Of a stretch of 64,000 nt of DNA, positions 7,583-15,382 are shown in pieces. The notes under the pieces were generated by a model. That model saw only the letters and a program-made list of their open reading frames with translations. It was not told the DNA's origin and ran no database searches. Source of the stretch: Rhodobacteraceae bacterium Araon29 (lineage in GTDB: Bacteria > Pseudomonadota > Alphaproteobacteria > Rhodobacterales > Rhodobacteraceae); NCBI GenBank assembly GCA_039640505.1, contig CP046865.1, positions 3,538,501-3,602,500 on the forward strand, in the 5' to 3' direction. Both the position numbers and the translations under genes were made by a program. Each line of letters opens with the position of its first letter. Within the stretch, counting starts at the first letter, position 1.

Positions 7583-7619
7583 AATACGTCATAGGACGCT
7601 GTAAAGAGCGCCAAGTCAA
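7583..7619 (-). promoter_or_regulatory. Possible sigma70-type promoter for the VOC/array 1 transcript
   Basis: On the minus strand TTGACT (7614-7619) is followed after 17 nt by TCCTAT and shortly afterwards by TATTAAAAT, upstream of the VOC start at 7516. The -35 is good and the -10 weak. It is the best candidate in the 153-bp VOC/argG gap. Confidence 0.35.
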
Positions 7620-7669
7620 CTATTGATTGTGTGAGTGCTTTAAATATCCACCCCCATTAGCTGACGATC

Positions 7670-8893
7670 CTACCCCAGCCGACGGTTGCGCGCCGCCAGC
7701 AGTTTTAGGCGCAGCGCGTTCAGTTGAATAAAGCCCGCCGCATCGGTTTGATCATAGGCGCCAGCGTCATCTTCAAAGGTCACATGCGCTTCGGAATAAA
7801 GGCTATGTTCGGACCAGCGGCCAACAGTGCGCGCCGCGCCTTTGTAAAGTTTGACCCGCACGGTGCCGGTGACGTGTTCTTGGGATGCGTCAATCAGCGC
7901 CTGCAGCATTTCACGCTCGGGCGAATACCAAAAGCCGTTATAAATCAGCTCGGCATATTTTGGCATTAGCTCGTCTTTTAAATGCGCCGCGCCGCGATCA
8001 AGGGTGATCTGCTCGATGCCGCGATGCGCTTCGAGCAGGATAGTGCCGCCGGGGGTTTCATAGATGCCGCGCGATTTCATGCCGACAAAGCGCCCTTCCA
8101 CCAGATCAAGCCGGCCAATGCCGTGTTTGCCGCCCAACTCGTTCAGGCGGGTCAGGATCGTCGCCGGCGACATGGCTTCGCCGTTGATCGACACCGCATC
8201 GCCGCGCTCAAAGCCGATCTCGATAAACTCGGCGGCATCGGGCGCCTCTTCTGGGCTGACGGTGCGCTGATAGACATAATCGGGCGCTTCGACGGCAGGG
8301 TCTTCCAGCACCTTGCCCTCGGATGAGGTGTGCAGCAGGTTGGCATCCACGCTAAAGGGCGCCTCGCCGCGTTTGTCTTTGGCGATCGGGATTTGGTTTT
8401 CTTCTGCAAAGGCGATCAGTTTGGTGCGGCTTGACAGATCCCATTCGCGCCAAGGGGCGATGACTTTTATGTCGGGGTTAAGCGCATAGGCGGCCAGTTC
8501 GAACCGCACTTGGTCATTGCCTTTGCCGGTGGCCCCATGCGCCACTGCATCGGCGCCAGTTTGCGCCGCAATTTCCACCAGCCGCTTTGAAATGAGCGGC
8601 CGCGCAATAGAGGTGCCCAGCAGGTAAAGCCCTTCATAAAGCGCATTGGCGCGAAACATCGGAAAGACGAAATCGCGGACAAACTCTTCGCGCACATCCT
8701 CGATAAAGATATTCTCGGAGCTGATCCCCAGTAGTTCGGCCTTTTTGCGCGCCGGCTCAAGTTCTTCGCCCTGCCCCAGATCGGCGGTATAGGTCACCAC
8801 TTCGCAGCCGTATTCGGTCTGCAACCATTTTAGAATGATCGAGGTATCAAGACCGCCAGAATAGGCAAGAACAACTTTTTTCGGCGCAGACAT
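7670..8893 (-). CDS. argG: Argininosuccinate synthase
   Basis: Full-length (407 residues, the usual size) argininosuccinate synthase, which condenses citrulline and aspartate with ATP to argininosuccinate in arginine biosynthesis, in the cytoplasm. The N-terminal PP-loop AYSGGLDTS (residues 10-18) is the ATP-binding signature, followed by TADLGQGEE and the conserved [13 protein letters not shown] citrulline/aspartate segment near residue 120. The start at MSAPKK is supported by the PP-loop position. It is monocistronic: the VOC gene lies downstream in the same direction beyond a 153-bp gap, and a membrane-protein gene diverges upstream. Confidence 0.97.
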   Translation of the reverse strand: MSAPKKVVLAYSGGLDTSIILKWLQTEYGCEVVTYTADLGQGEELEPARKKAELLGISSENIFIEDVREEFVRDFVFPMFRANALYEGLYLLGTSIARPLISKRLVEIAAQTGADAVAHGATGKGNDQVRFELAAYALNPDIKVIAPWREWDLSSRTKLIAFAEENQIPIAKDKRGEAPFSVDANLLHTSSEGKVLEDPAVEAPDYVYQRTVSPEEAPDAAEFIEIGFERGDAVSINGEAMSPATILTRLNELGGKHGIGRLDLVEGRFVGMKSRGIYETPGGTILLEAHRGIEQITLDRGAAHLKDELMPKYAELIYNGFWYSPEREMLQALIDASQEHVTGTVRVKLYKGAARTVGRWSEHSLYSEAHVTFEDDAGAYDQTDAAGFIQLNALRLKLLAARNRRLG

Positions 8894-8982
8894 GGGGTTT
8901 CCTGTGACAGTGGATGTTTGAAAGCTCGCAGGCGCGGATAACGGGTTTTGCGGCGCGGGGCAAGAGCAATGGCAAACATGAC

Positions 8983-9060
8983 TTGCGCAGCGGATCAGGT
9001 TGGGGTTATTATTTCTGCAATTTTAAAGTGTATTTAAGAAAGTTATTTATATGCAGGCTT
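8983..9060 (+). repeat. Duplicated leader, copy 1 (partner at 9848-9925)
   Basis: About 78 bp before and into the start of the membrane-protein gene at 9051, nearly identical to 9848-9925 before its paralogue. The leader therefore duplicated with the gene, and its last 50 bp (TGCAATTTTAAAGTGTATTT and following) are essentially unchanged, so it probably holds the promoter and translation start. Confidence 0.85.
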
Positions 9061-9821
9061 GGAACTTACTTCGTCATTCCTTTGTTATGTTATTTGGAAA
9101 CTTTGCCATCGCGCTGCGCTTATCGGCGGTACTATACGCCGTGCAAGCGATCCCAAACATCTATTTTTTGAATTTCATGTCCGGTGTTGCAGATGCCGAG
9201 CTTGGGTCAAGCCCACAATTTTGGCTTTTCGGGTCTTTCAACATGGTCATTTTGATGATCACCGGCTATTGGATCGCTGTGGCCTGGCACCGGTTTATTT
9301 TAAGTGAAGAAATACCAAGCGGATATATCCCAAAATTCCATGGCCGGCGCATAATGGCCTATTTTGGCCAAAGCGTGTTATTGGCTTTGCTGATTCTTGC
9401 TCTAGGTTTGGCTCTAAGTATCGGATTGATCCCAATAACCATATTTCTTGCCTTTCCCTTGTTCGGTGATCTTAGCCAAACCTATCTAACCTATATATTT
9501 TATTTATTGATTGGTCTGCTGATTGCACCCATACTTTTTCGCTTTTCTACGGTTCTGCCTGCGGCTGCATTGGGCAAGCGGTTCATTTGGGGTGCAGCAT
9601 GGCAGACTACCAAAGGCAGCACAGGCTCTTTAGTGCTGGTCTCACTGGTGCTTTGGGGGGGCTTGGGTTTGGCAGATTGGCTTGTGACCGATCTGATTTC
9701 AGGCAGTCTCTTTCTTCTAGTGCTTTGGACAATCCCTTTTCAGTGGGTCTTTCTGATGATCCATATCAGCATTCTCACCACGCTCTACGGTCACTACGTG
9801 GAAAAGCGGGCGTTGGTTTAA
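9051..9821 (+). CDS. Multi-pass membrane protein, paralogue A
   Basis: 256-residue integral membrane protein with about five or six hydrophobic segments (roughly residues 12-35, 60-82, 103-130, 140-165, 190-212, 222-245). The segment KFHGRRIMAYFGQS between the second and third lies in a conserved cytoplasmic-looking loop. I do not recognise a named family; the shape is that of small inner-membrane proteins of unknown function in alphaproteobacteria. It has a close tandem paralogue at 9916 with the same leader. The ATG at 9051 is preceded by AAGAAAG, a plausible ribosome site. Substrate or role cannot be stated. Confidence 0.8.
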   Translation: MQAWNLLRHSFVMLFGNFAIALRLSAVLYAVQAIPNIYFLNFMSGVADAELGSSPQFWLFGSFNMVILMITGYWIAVAWHRFILSEEIPSGYIPKFHGRRIMAYFGQSVLLALLILALGLALSIGLIPITIFLAFPLFGDLSQTYLTYIFYLLIGLLIAPILFRFSTVLPAAALGKRFIWGAAWQTTKGSTGSLVLVSLVLWGGLGLADWLVTDLISGSLFLLVLWTIPFQWVFLMIHISILTTLYGHYVEKRALV

Positions 9822-9847
9822 AGTCGCGGGACACGGATGCGTTAGGC

Positions 9848-9925
9848 TTGCGCGGCGGGTCAGGTTGGGGTTATGGTTGCTGCAATTTTAAAGTGTATTT
9901 AAGAAAGTTATTTATATGCAGGCTT
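9848..9925 (+). repeat. Duplicated leader, copy 2 (partner at 8983-9060)
   Basis: Second copy of the leader described at 8983-9060, directly before the paralogue at 9916. It differs at a few bases only. Confidence 0.85.
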
Positions 9926-10668
9926 GGAGATTACTTCGCCATTCCTTTGTTATGCTGTTTGGAAATTTTGCCATCGCGCTGCGCTTGTCGGCAGTGCTGT
10001 TCGCGGTGCAAAACATCTCAATGATGGCATATTTCGCGTCCGGTACTTCAATTGCCAAGCTTGGATTAAGCCCACAATTTTTGATCATCTGGTCTTTCGA
10101 CAAGGTCATATGGATGATCACCGGATATTGGATCGCTGTGGCTTGGCACCGGTTTATTTTACGTGAAGAAACACCAACCGGATTTATCCCAAAATTCCAT
10201 GGCCGGCGCATGATGGCGTATTTTGGCCAAAGCTTATTATTGTTTTTGCTCTGTTGGGCTTTAGGGATTGGATTGACAATGATATTTGTAGATCTTGTTA
10301 TGTCCCGGTTCGATGATCTTAGCCTAACCTTTACAAAGATGACAGTAATTGGTGCGATAGTTATGCTTATTGCACCCATATTCTTCCGTTTTGCAGCGAT
10401 CCTCCCTTCGGCGGCATTGGGCGAGCGGCTCGCTTGGGGAGCAGCATGGCGGGCTACCAAAGGCAGCACAGGCGCTTTAATGCTTGTCTCACTGGTGCTT
10501 TGGGTGGGCTTGATTTGGGTCAGTGAGCATGCGACCAACCTGATTTCAGGCAATCTCTTTCTTCTGACGCTTTGGGTCATCCCTTTTCGATGGGTCTTTC
10601 TCATGATCAATGTCAGCATTCTCACCACGCTTTACGGTCATTACGTGGAAAAGAGAGCGTTGGTTTAA
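9916..10668 (+). CDS. Multi-pass membrane protein, paralogue B
   Basis: 250-residue paralogue of the protein at 9051, sharing the start MQAW.LLRHSFVMLFGNFAI, the KFHGRRMMAYFGQS loop and the C-terminus ILTTLYGHYVEKRALV. The middle membrane segments (around residues 105-165) have diverged most, while the ends are almost unchanged, suggesting either relaxed constraint on the middle or conversion of the ends. Gene plus leader were duplicated in tandem. Function unknown. Confidence 0.8.
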   Translation: MQAWRLLRHSFVMLFGNFAIALRLSAVLFAVQNISMMAYFASGTSIAKLGLSPQFLIIWSFDKVIWMITGYWIAVAWHRFILREETPTGFIPKFHGRRMMAYFGQSLLLFLLCWALGIGLTMIFVDLVMSRFDDLSLTFTKMTVIGAIVMLIAPIFFRFAAILPSAALGERLAWGAAWRATKGSTGALMLVSLVLWVGLIWVSEHATNLISGNLFLLTLWVIPFRWVFLMINVSILTTLYGHYVEKRALV

Positions 10669-10714
10669 AGGTGCGGGGCTTGCCTTTAGCCTTGCTCTGC
10701 GGCACAGCTAGGGC

Positions 10715-11941
10715 ATGAATGATTTTGCCGCCCTTGCCCGCAATTCCGAAACCCAGATGCGCGATGTTTTTGCCGAAACACCGCTGCAGAAAAATCACCA
10801 TCTATCCGCGCTTTATGACGCCGACATCTGGCTCAAGCGCGAAGACCTTGCGCCGGTGCGCTCGTATAAGCTGCGCGGTGCGTTCAACGCCATGCGCAAA
10901 CGGCCCGAACAGAAAAAATTCGTCTGCGCCAGCGCCGGCAACCATGCCCAGGGCGTGGCCTATATGTGCCGCCATTTCGGCGTGCAGGGCACTATTTTTA
11001 TGCCGGTCACCACCCCGCAGCAGAAAATTCAGAAAACCCAGATTTTCGGCGGCGATACGGTCAAAATTAAACTGGTCGGCGACTATTTCGACGAATGCCT
11101 TTTGGCGGCGCAAAGCTTTTGCCGCCAAAGCGGAGCGCATTTCCTGTCGCCCTTTGATGATGCGGATGTAATCGAAGGTCAGGCTAGTGTTGCGGTGGAA
11201 ATTGAACGCCAGCTGGGCGCCACGCCGGATCATATTGTGCTGCCGGTTGGCGGCGGCGGGCTTGCCTCTGGGATGCTAGGATATTTCGGCGATCAGTGCC
11301 GCGCAACCTTGGTTGAACCGATGGGCGGGGCCTGTCTTTGGGCCGCGCTCGAGGCCGGTCATCCAGTGGCGTTAGAGCGGGTGGATACCTTTGCCGATGG
11401 CGCAGCCGTGGGCCAGATCGGCGCGCTTACATTTGCCCGTCTTAAAGAGGTTGGCCAAGAAAATCTGCTGCGCATCCCCGAAGACCGGATTTGCACCACG
11501 ATGGTTGAGATGCTCAACCTCGAAGGCATCGTGCTTGAACCGGCCGGCGCGCTGGCCATAGATGCGCTCAAAGATCTGCGCGATGTCATTCGCGGCCGGC
11601 GTGTGGTTTGTGTGTCCTCGGGGGGGAACTTTGATTTCGAACGCCTGCCGGAGGTCAAAGAACGCGCCCAGCGCTATTCAGGGGTCAAGAAATACCTCAT
11701 CCTGCGGATGCCGCAACGCCCGGGTGCGCTCAAAGATTTTTTGAATTTTCTAGGCCCCGATGATGATATCACGCGGTTTGAGTATCTCAAAAAGTCTGCG
11801 CGCAATTTCGGCTCGATCCTGATCGGGATCGAAACCAAATCCCCCCAGCAGTTTGACGGGTTTTTCAAACGGCTGGATGAGGCCGGCTTTACCTATTCCG
11901 ATATCACCAATGACGAGATCTTGGCGCAATTTGTGATCTAG
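10715..11941 (+). CDS. ilvA: Threonine dehydratase (threonine ammonia-lyase)
   Basis: 408-residue PLP enzyme deaminating threonine to 2-oxobutyrate, first step of isoleucine synthesis. The PLP lysine is in SYKLRGAFNA (Lys52), the phosphate-binding glycine loop is PVGGGGLASGM near residues 178-188, and the serine-rich VCVSSGGNFD follows. The C-terminal ~80 residues form one ACT-like regulatory domain (LRMPQRPGALKDFLNF), the shorter arrangement compared with the two-domain E. coli enzyme. The last ~100 bp of the gene and its downstream flank occur again at 13888-14012, beyond the TetR/SDR cassette. Confidence 0.95.
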   Translation: MNDFAALARNSETQMRDVFAETPLQKNHHLSALYDADIWLKREDLAPVRSYKLRGAFNAMRKRPEQKKFVCASAGNHAQGVAYMCRHFGVQGTIFMPVTTPQQKIQKTQIFGGDTVKIKLVGDYFDECLLAAQSFCRQSGAHFLSPFDDADVIEGQASVAVEIERQLGATPDHIVLPVGGGGLASGMLGYFGDQCRATLVEPMGGACLWAALEAGHPVALERVDTFADGAAVGQIGALTFARLKEVGQENLLRIPEDRICTTMVEMLNLEGIVLEPAGALAIDALKDLRDVIRGRRVVCVSSGGNFDFERLPEVKERAQRYSGVKKYLILRMPQRPGALKDFLNFLGPDDDITRFEYLKKSARNFGSILIGIETKSPQQFDGFFKRLDEAGFTYSDITNDEILAQFVI

Positions 11942-11965
11942 GATCAGGGCCTTTAGGGTGAATGC
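11841..11965 (+). repeat. Direct repeat flanking TetR/SDR cassette, left copy (ilvA 3' end)
   Basis: 125 bp, covering the last 101 bp of ilvA and 24 bp after its stop, perfectly identical to 13888-14012. About 30 bp more (to roughly 11993) is similar but diverged. The repeats bracket the TetR/SDR cassette, so insertion has kept ilvA intact at this end. Confidence 0.95.
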
Positions 11966-12187
11966 CCCAATGGCACAGTTGGATGTCAGTTTAGAGGCCA
12001 AAGCCTACCTAATTGCAATTGCAATTGAGTGTAGGATGAGTTGACAGGAAGTTTGTGTTTACACGAGATACTTCTGCATCGGCGCAAGTCAGGCTCAAGC
12101 CCTTTTTCGCAAGCTGTATATGTGCAACCATCCCTTGCTCATAGGAGTTAATTCATTTGTCAGTCCTGAAAAACACTAGGTGTTAAT
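11942..12187. other. Non-coding gap between ilvA and the TetR gene
   Basis: 246 bp without a supported gene. The first 50 bp belong to the ilvA-end repeat. At 12011-12026 there is a perfect 16-bp palindrome, AATTGCAATTGCAATT, of unknown role. No clear terminator hairpin with a T tract is seen. Confidence 0.6.
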
Positions 12188-12745
12188 TTAAGAAATCAAC
12201 GATAGTACCGCTTGCTTTAAGACCTTTAGGCGGGTCTCAAGAACCTCTCGGTTTTGTGCGTAGTATTTCGCGTTCATACTTGTGGAATAAACAAAATCTG
12301 CCAACGCCTTTGCATCGGGACTTGATGGCGAACTGTTAGTTAAATGTAGCTCAAGTAAGGCTGCGAACTTGTTTGCCCATTGATTTGAAAGGTCGATAAG
12401 TTCCTCATGTGCGATAGAATTTATACCATCAATCAAATCTGCAATTTCAGGTGAGCTTTGAACGGCATCATACCAATACAGTGGACCTAACTCAAAAAAG
12501 GTATCCAACTTGTCACCAAGGTCTTGTTGATTTCGCCATCTCGCTTCGACGGCGGCCATCGTCTTTTCTGCGCCAAAACGTAGCGTTGCGCGTAGAACGG
12601 ACGCTTTGTTCGGGTATTCATTGTAGAGCGTTTGTCTCGCCACACCGGCAGTTTTTGCGATGTCATTCATCGTCGTCTTGCTGACACCATAACGTGAAAA
12701 GACGATTTCAGCGGCTCTTAGGATCTGTACTTTGCGTTCGCTCAT
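12188..12745 (-). CDS. TetR-family transcriptional repressor
   Basis: 185-residue one-domain repressor. The N-terminal helix-turn-helix (IVFSRYGVSKTTMNDIAKTA then GVARQTLYNEYPNKASVL, about residues 14-50) is typical TetR. The C-terminal ligand domain is not diagnostic. It is divergently transcribed from an SDR oxidoreductase 131 bp away, the classic arrangement in which the regulator controls itself and the neighbouring enzyme. Two inverted repeats with a shared GACA-N5-TGTC core lie in the gap. The inducer is probably a substrate of the SDR, which is inference. Confidence 0.92.
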   Translation of the reverse strand: MSERKVQILRAAEIVFSRYGVSKTTMNDIAKTAGVARQTLYNEYPNKASVLRATLRFGAEKTMAAVEARWRNQQDLGDKLDTFFELGPLYWYDAVQSSPEIADLIDGINSIAHEELIDLSNQWANKFAALLELHLTNSSPSSPDAKALADFVYSTSMNAKYYAQNREVLETRLKVLKQAVLSLIS

Positions 12746-12763
12746 TTAATGTATTTCGCTCTA

Positions 12764-12780
12764 TTGACACCAGCTGTCAA
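12764..12780. promoter_or_regulatory. Putative TetR operator 1
   Basis: 17-bp inverted repeat TTGACA-N5-TGTCAA in the TetR/SDR divergent gap, 18 bp from the TetR start codon. It shares arm and spacer geometry with the repeat at 12791-12807, whose centre is 27 bp away. Confidence 0.7.
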
Positions 12781-12790
12781 TTGTTTCAAA

Positions 12791-12807
12791 TAGACATTTG
12801 TTGTCTA
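12791..12807. promoter_or_regulatory. Putative TetR operator 2
   Basis: 17-bp inverted repeat TAGACA-N5-TGTCTA, same GACA-N5-TGTC core as operator 1. Its position, 70 bp upstream of the SDR start, would let the repressor occlude the SDR promoter. Confidence 0.68.
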
Positions 12808-12876
12808 ATTGTATATTTGTGGTGATAAAATACTATTAGAACCACCGGACAAAATATTTTGAAAAGGAGATTTACA

Positions 12877-13812
12877 ATGGCTAAAAAGATCAACCAATCT
12901 GGATTTTCCGATTGGAAGCCAAGCCAACTACAGGATCTGAGCGGAAAGACCTATGTCATAACTGGGTCAAACTCGGGGATTGGTTTTGAAGCGGCACGCC
13001 TCCTTGGCGAACGCAGCGCTAAAATCATCATGGCTTGCCGCTCAATAAACAAGGGTGAAAAAGCGCGTGATAAACTGAAAGAGACCTGCACCGGTGACGT
13101 CGATTTGGTTCAGATCGACTTGAGCGACCTTTCGTCAGTTCGAAAAGGCGCAGATGAAATCAGGGCTCGAGCCAACTCGATCGATGGTTTAGTCAACAAC
13201 GCCGGGATCATGATGACGCCGCAGGAAAAGACCGTGGATGGCTTTGACCTGCAAATGGGTGCCAATCATCTGGGCCACTTCCTGTTGACCGGTTTGTTGC
13301 TGGAAAAGGTCGAAGCCGCCAAGGGGCGTATCGTTGTATTATCGAGCATTGCACATAAGGGCGGCGCTCTCGATTTGGACGACTTCATGTCTGATCGAAA
13401 ATACTCGCCAACAAGGGCCTACGCGCAATCAAAACTGGCAAATCTGATGTTTGCGTTCGAACTGGACCGCCGTCTTCAAGCTGCTGGCAGTAAAGCTATC
13501 TGTATAGCTTGCCACCCGGGTTATACTGACACGAACCTTCAAAGCACTGGGCCGACTGGGCTTCTTAAGGTATTTTGGAGCACAATGAACAAGCTGGCCG
13601 CACAAGGTTTGGAGGCAGGTGCAACCCCTACCGTACTCGCTGCCGCTGGAAAAGAGGCCAAACGGGGTGCTTATTATGGCCCCGGTCGATTTGGTGATAC
13701 ACGAGGTCCTATCAGTGATGCAAATGTTGCGGATCATGCCCTCGACCAAGACAAACAGACGCGCCTATGGGAAAAGAGCGAGAAGCTTGCAGGGCTTGAA
13801 TGGGGTATTTGA
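12877..13812 (+). CDS. Short-chain dehydrogenase/reductase (retinol-dehydrogenase-like)
   Basis: 311-residue NAD(P)-dependent oxidoreductase of the classical SDR type. Visible motifs are the dinucleotide-binding TGSNSGIG (residues 29-36), NNAG (107-110), a catalytic serine around 156-157 and the YxxxK pair Y182/K186 (YAQSK). The ATG at 12877 is chosen over an in-frame TTG at 12859 because AAGGAG sits just upstream. The substrate is unknown; the extended C-terminus resembles WW-domain oxidoreductase/retinol-dehydrogenase relatives. It is probably repressed by the divergent TetR protein. Together they form a self-contained cassette between two ilvA-end repeats. Confidence 0.93.
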   Translation: MAKKINQSGFSDWKPSQLQDLSGKTYVITGSNSGIGFEAARLLGERSAKIIMACRSINKGEKARDKLKETCTGDVDLVQIDLSDLSSVRKGADEIRARANSIDGLVNNAGIMMTPQEKTVDGFDLQMGANHLGHFLLTGLLLEKVEAAKGRIVVLSSIAHKGGALDLDDFMSDRKYSPTRAYAQSKLANLMFAFELDRRLQAAGSKAICIACHPGYTDTNLQSTGPTGLLKVFWSTMNKLAAQGLEAGATPTVLAAAGKEAKRGAYYGPGRFGDTRGPISDANVADHALDQDKQTRLWEKSEKLAGLEWGI

Positions 13813-14130
13813 AACTGGCAGTGATAGATTTTGACTAAAACCCAACAACGCCCAGTTTGTCCGTAATGCAGCCTTTCGCAAACCCAACCCCCCAGCAGTT
13901 TGACGGGTTTTTCAAACGGCTGGATGAGGCCGGCTTTACCTATTCCGATATCACCAATGACGAGATCTTGGCGCAATTTGTGATCTAGGATCAGGGCCTT
14001 TAGGGTGAATGCTTCAATGGCACGGTTGGCAGTCCGTTTAGGGCTCGAAGAAGGCCGCATAATCCACTTGAGTTTTTAAGAATGTCAATTGAGAGTGGGC
14101 AAAGAGCCGTTGCAAAAACCGAAGTGGGAT
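13813..14130. other. Non-coding region with ilvA 3' remnant
   Basis: 318 bp between the SDR and the DMSP-lyase-like gene. Its core, 13888-14012, is the duplicate ilvA end, which cannot be expressed as a protein because it lacks the rest of the gene. Nothing else recognisable is present. Confidence 0.85.
13888..14012 (+). pseudogene. ilvA 3'-end duplicate (right repeat of TetR/SDR cassette)
   Basis: Perfect 125-bp copy of 11841-11965, including the last 33 codons of ilvA and its stop. It is a remnant without start or upstream sequence. The complete identity argues for a recent event or continuing gene conversion. Confidence 0.93.
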
Positions 14131-14802
14131 ATGAATAAACCTTCCATCCAAAGAATTTATGGAGAAGCAAAAAGCGCGTTGCAGTTGGCTTGTGGCAAGA
14201 GCCCCGTTTTTGTTGATCTGTTGAATTTCTTGAATGCGCAGAATTTCTCTGTTGAAACCATTAACGAATTTACCGGCGGCGTTCCTCGGCATGAAACGCT
14301 GCTTTATTCTGCCATTTCTAAAATACCGGACACGTCATTTTTCAAACTAAAATCCGCTTTGATGGCTGGCTACAATCAATTGCAGTGGCGGGTTGATGAC
14401 GGCGGCTTTTATGCCAAAGGCTCTGACGTTGGTGATGGATATAGGCGTGGAAACTTGCACGCCCTGCTGGTTGGTCCAGAGGACTGCCCATTTGTGGCAA
14501 ATGACTTTCTGCTCGGTTTCTTTCTCTTGTCGCCAAACACGCTTTACCGTGACCATAAACACTTGGCGCCTGAAATATACATCCCATTGACCGGCCCCAG
14601 CGGGTGGCGGTTTGACCAAGGCGCTTGGAAAGATCACACTGCCGGCAGCGCCATTTATAATCCGCCTAATCTCGTCCACGCCACACGGGTTTACGAAACG
14701 CCGTTTCTTGCGCTTTTTGGATGGTCGCAAGATATAGGATCAGCCTGCGAAGTTGTTTTTGCAGACGACTGGGAAAACGTTGAAAAAGAGCTCGCACCCT
14801 AA
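14131..14802 (+). CDS. Cupin of the dimethylsulfoniopropionate (DMSP) lyase family
   Basis: 223-residue protein whose C-terminal half is a cupin resembling the DMSP lyases of marine roseobacters (DddL/DddQ/DddW superfamily), which cleave DMSP to dimethyl sulfide and acrylate using a bound metal. The first cupin motif is DHKHLAPEIYIPLTG (candidate ligands His, His, Glu, plus the conserved Tyr) and the second is AGSAIYNPPNLVHATRV (His). The layout LLGFFLLSPNTLYRDHKH also fits DddL-like proteins. Exact lyase activity is not certain, since the family has members acting on other substrates. The start at ATG 14131 is chosen over a TTG at 14089. The gene lies immediately after the ilvA-end repeat. 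Confidence 0.65.
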   Translation: MNKPSIQRIYGEAKSALQLACGKSPVFVDLLNFLNAQNFSVETINEFTGGVPRHETLLYSAISKIPDTSFFKLKSALMAGYNQLQWRVDDGGFYAKGSDVGDGYRRGNLHALLVGPEDCPFVANDFLLGFFLLSPNTLYRDHKHLAPEIYIPLTGPSGWRFDQGAWKDHTAGSAIYNPPNLVHATRVYETPFLALFGWSQDIGSACEVVFADDWENVEKELAP

Positions 14803-14889
14803 AACCCAATGTTCCGGTTGGCGCGTCCAAAGTGTGCTTTTGCCACGATGTAAAACGCTGCGCTTCTTCTGTTTATTTATAGTCCAACC

Positions 14890-15222
14890 CTAGGCCGCGA
14901 ACCGCTTTGGTGATTGTTCCAAAAACACCGCGCGGGCGCTGTCATAAACGGTGATAATCGCGCCAAGATCAACGCTGTCGCTGCGCCCTTGGGCGGCGGC
15001 AGTTTCACCCGCTTGGCACAGATCGGCAAATTGCGCAAAGCCCAAGTTAAGCGCGCTGCCCTTTAAAAAATGCAAATGCGCTTCAAGATCGGACAGCCCC
15101 TGACCATCGCGGAGCAGTTCAATTATGGCGTCCACCTCTTCTAAGAACAGCTCGATAATCTCGGCGAAATCATCAACGCCAACTTCTTCGCGTAGCTCGG
15201 CCACGCGGTCCCAATTTATCAT
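14890..15222 (-). CDS. Histidine phosphotransfer (HPt) protein
   Basis: 110-residue stand-alone HPt domain. The phosphoacceptor is His51 in HFLKGSALNLG, matching the HPt consensus HxxKGxxxxxG, inside a predicted four-helix bundle. Such proteins carry phosphate between a hybrid histidine kinase and a response regulator. The start MINWDR is chosen because TAGGAGA lies 8-9 nt upstream; a longer ORF to 15264 lacks this. It is divergent from a response regulator with a PP2C output at 15383, and the two probably form a phosphorelay pair; no histidine kinase is in the window. Confidence 0.88.
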   Translation of the reverse strand: MINWDRVAELREEVGVDDFAEIIELFLEEVDAIIELLRDGQGLSDLEAHLHFLKGSALNLGFAQFADLCQAGETAAAQGRSDSVDLGAIITVYDSARAVFLEQSPKRFAA

Positions 15223-15382
15223 CTGATGTCTCCTACTCGTCCCCGCAAATAGCCTGCGCTCCAATAGTAAACAAATCCTTGACCGTTAAGATTTTAGCAA
15301 CTCAAATTTAACCTTTTAGAGGTTGTTAACCCTATGGCCCCAGTTTGAGTTTGGGTAAAAACGGGGGGGTCAGGTGACACAT

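Noticed and set aside
11841..14012. Composite transposon or insertion sequence
   Set aside because: No transposase, no terminal inverted repeats; the flanking repeats are the end of a housekeeping gene.
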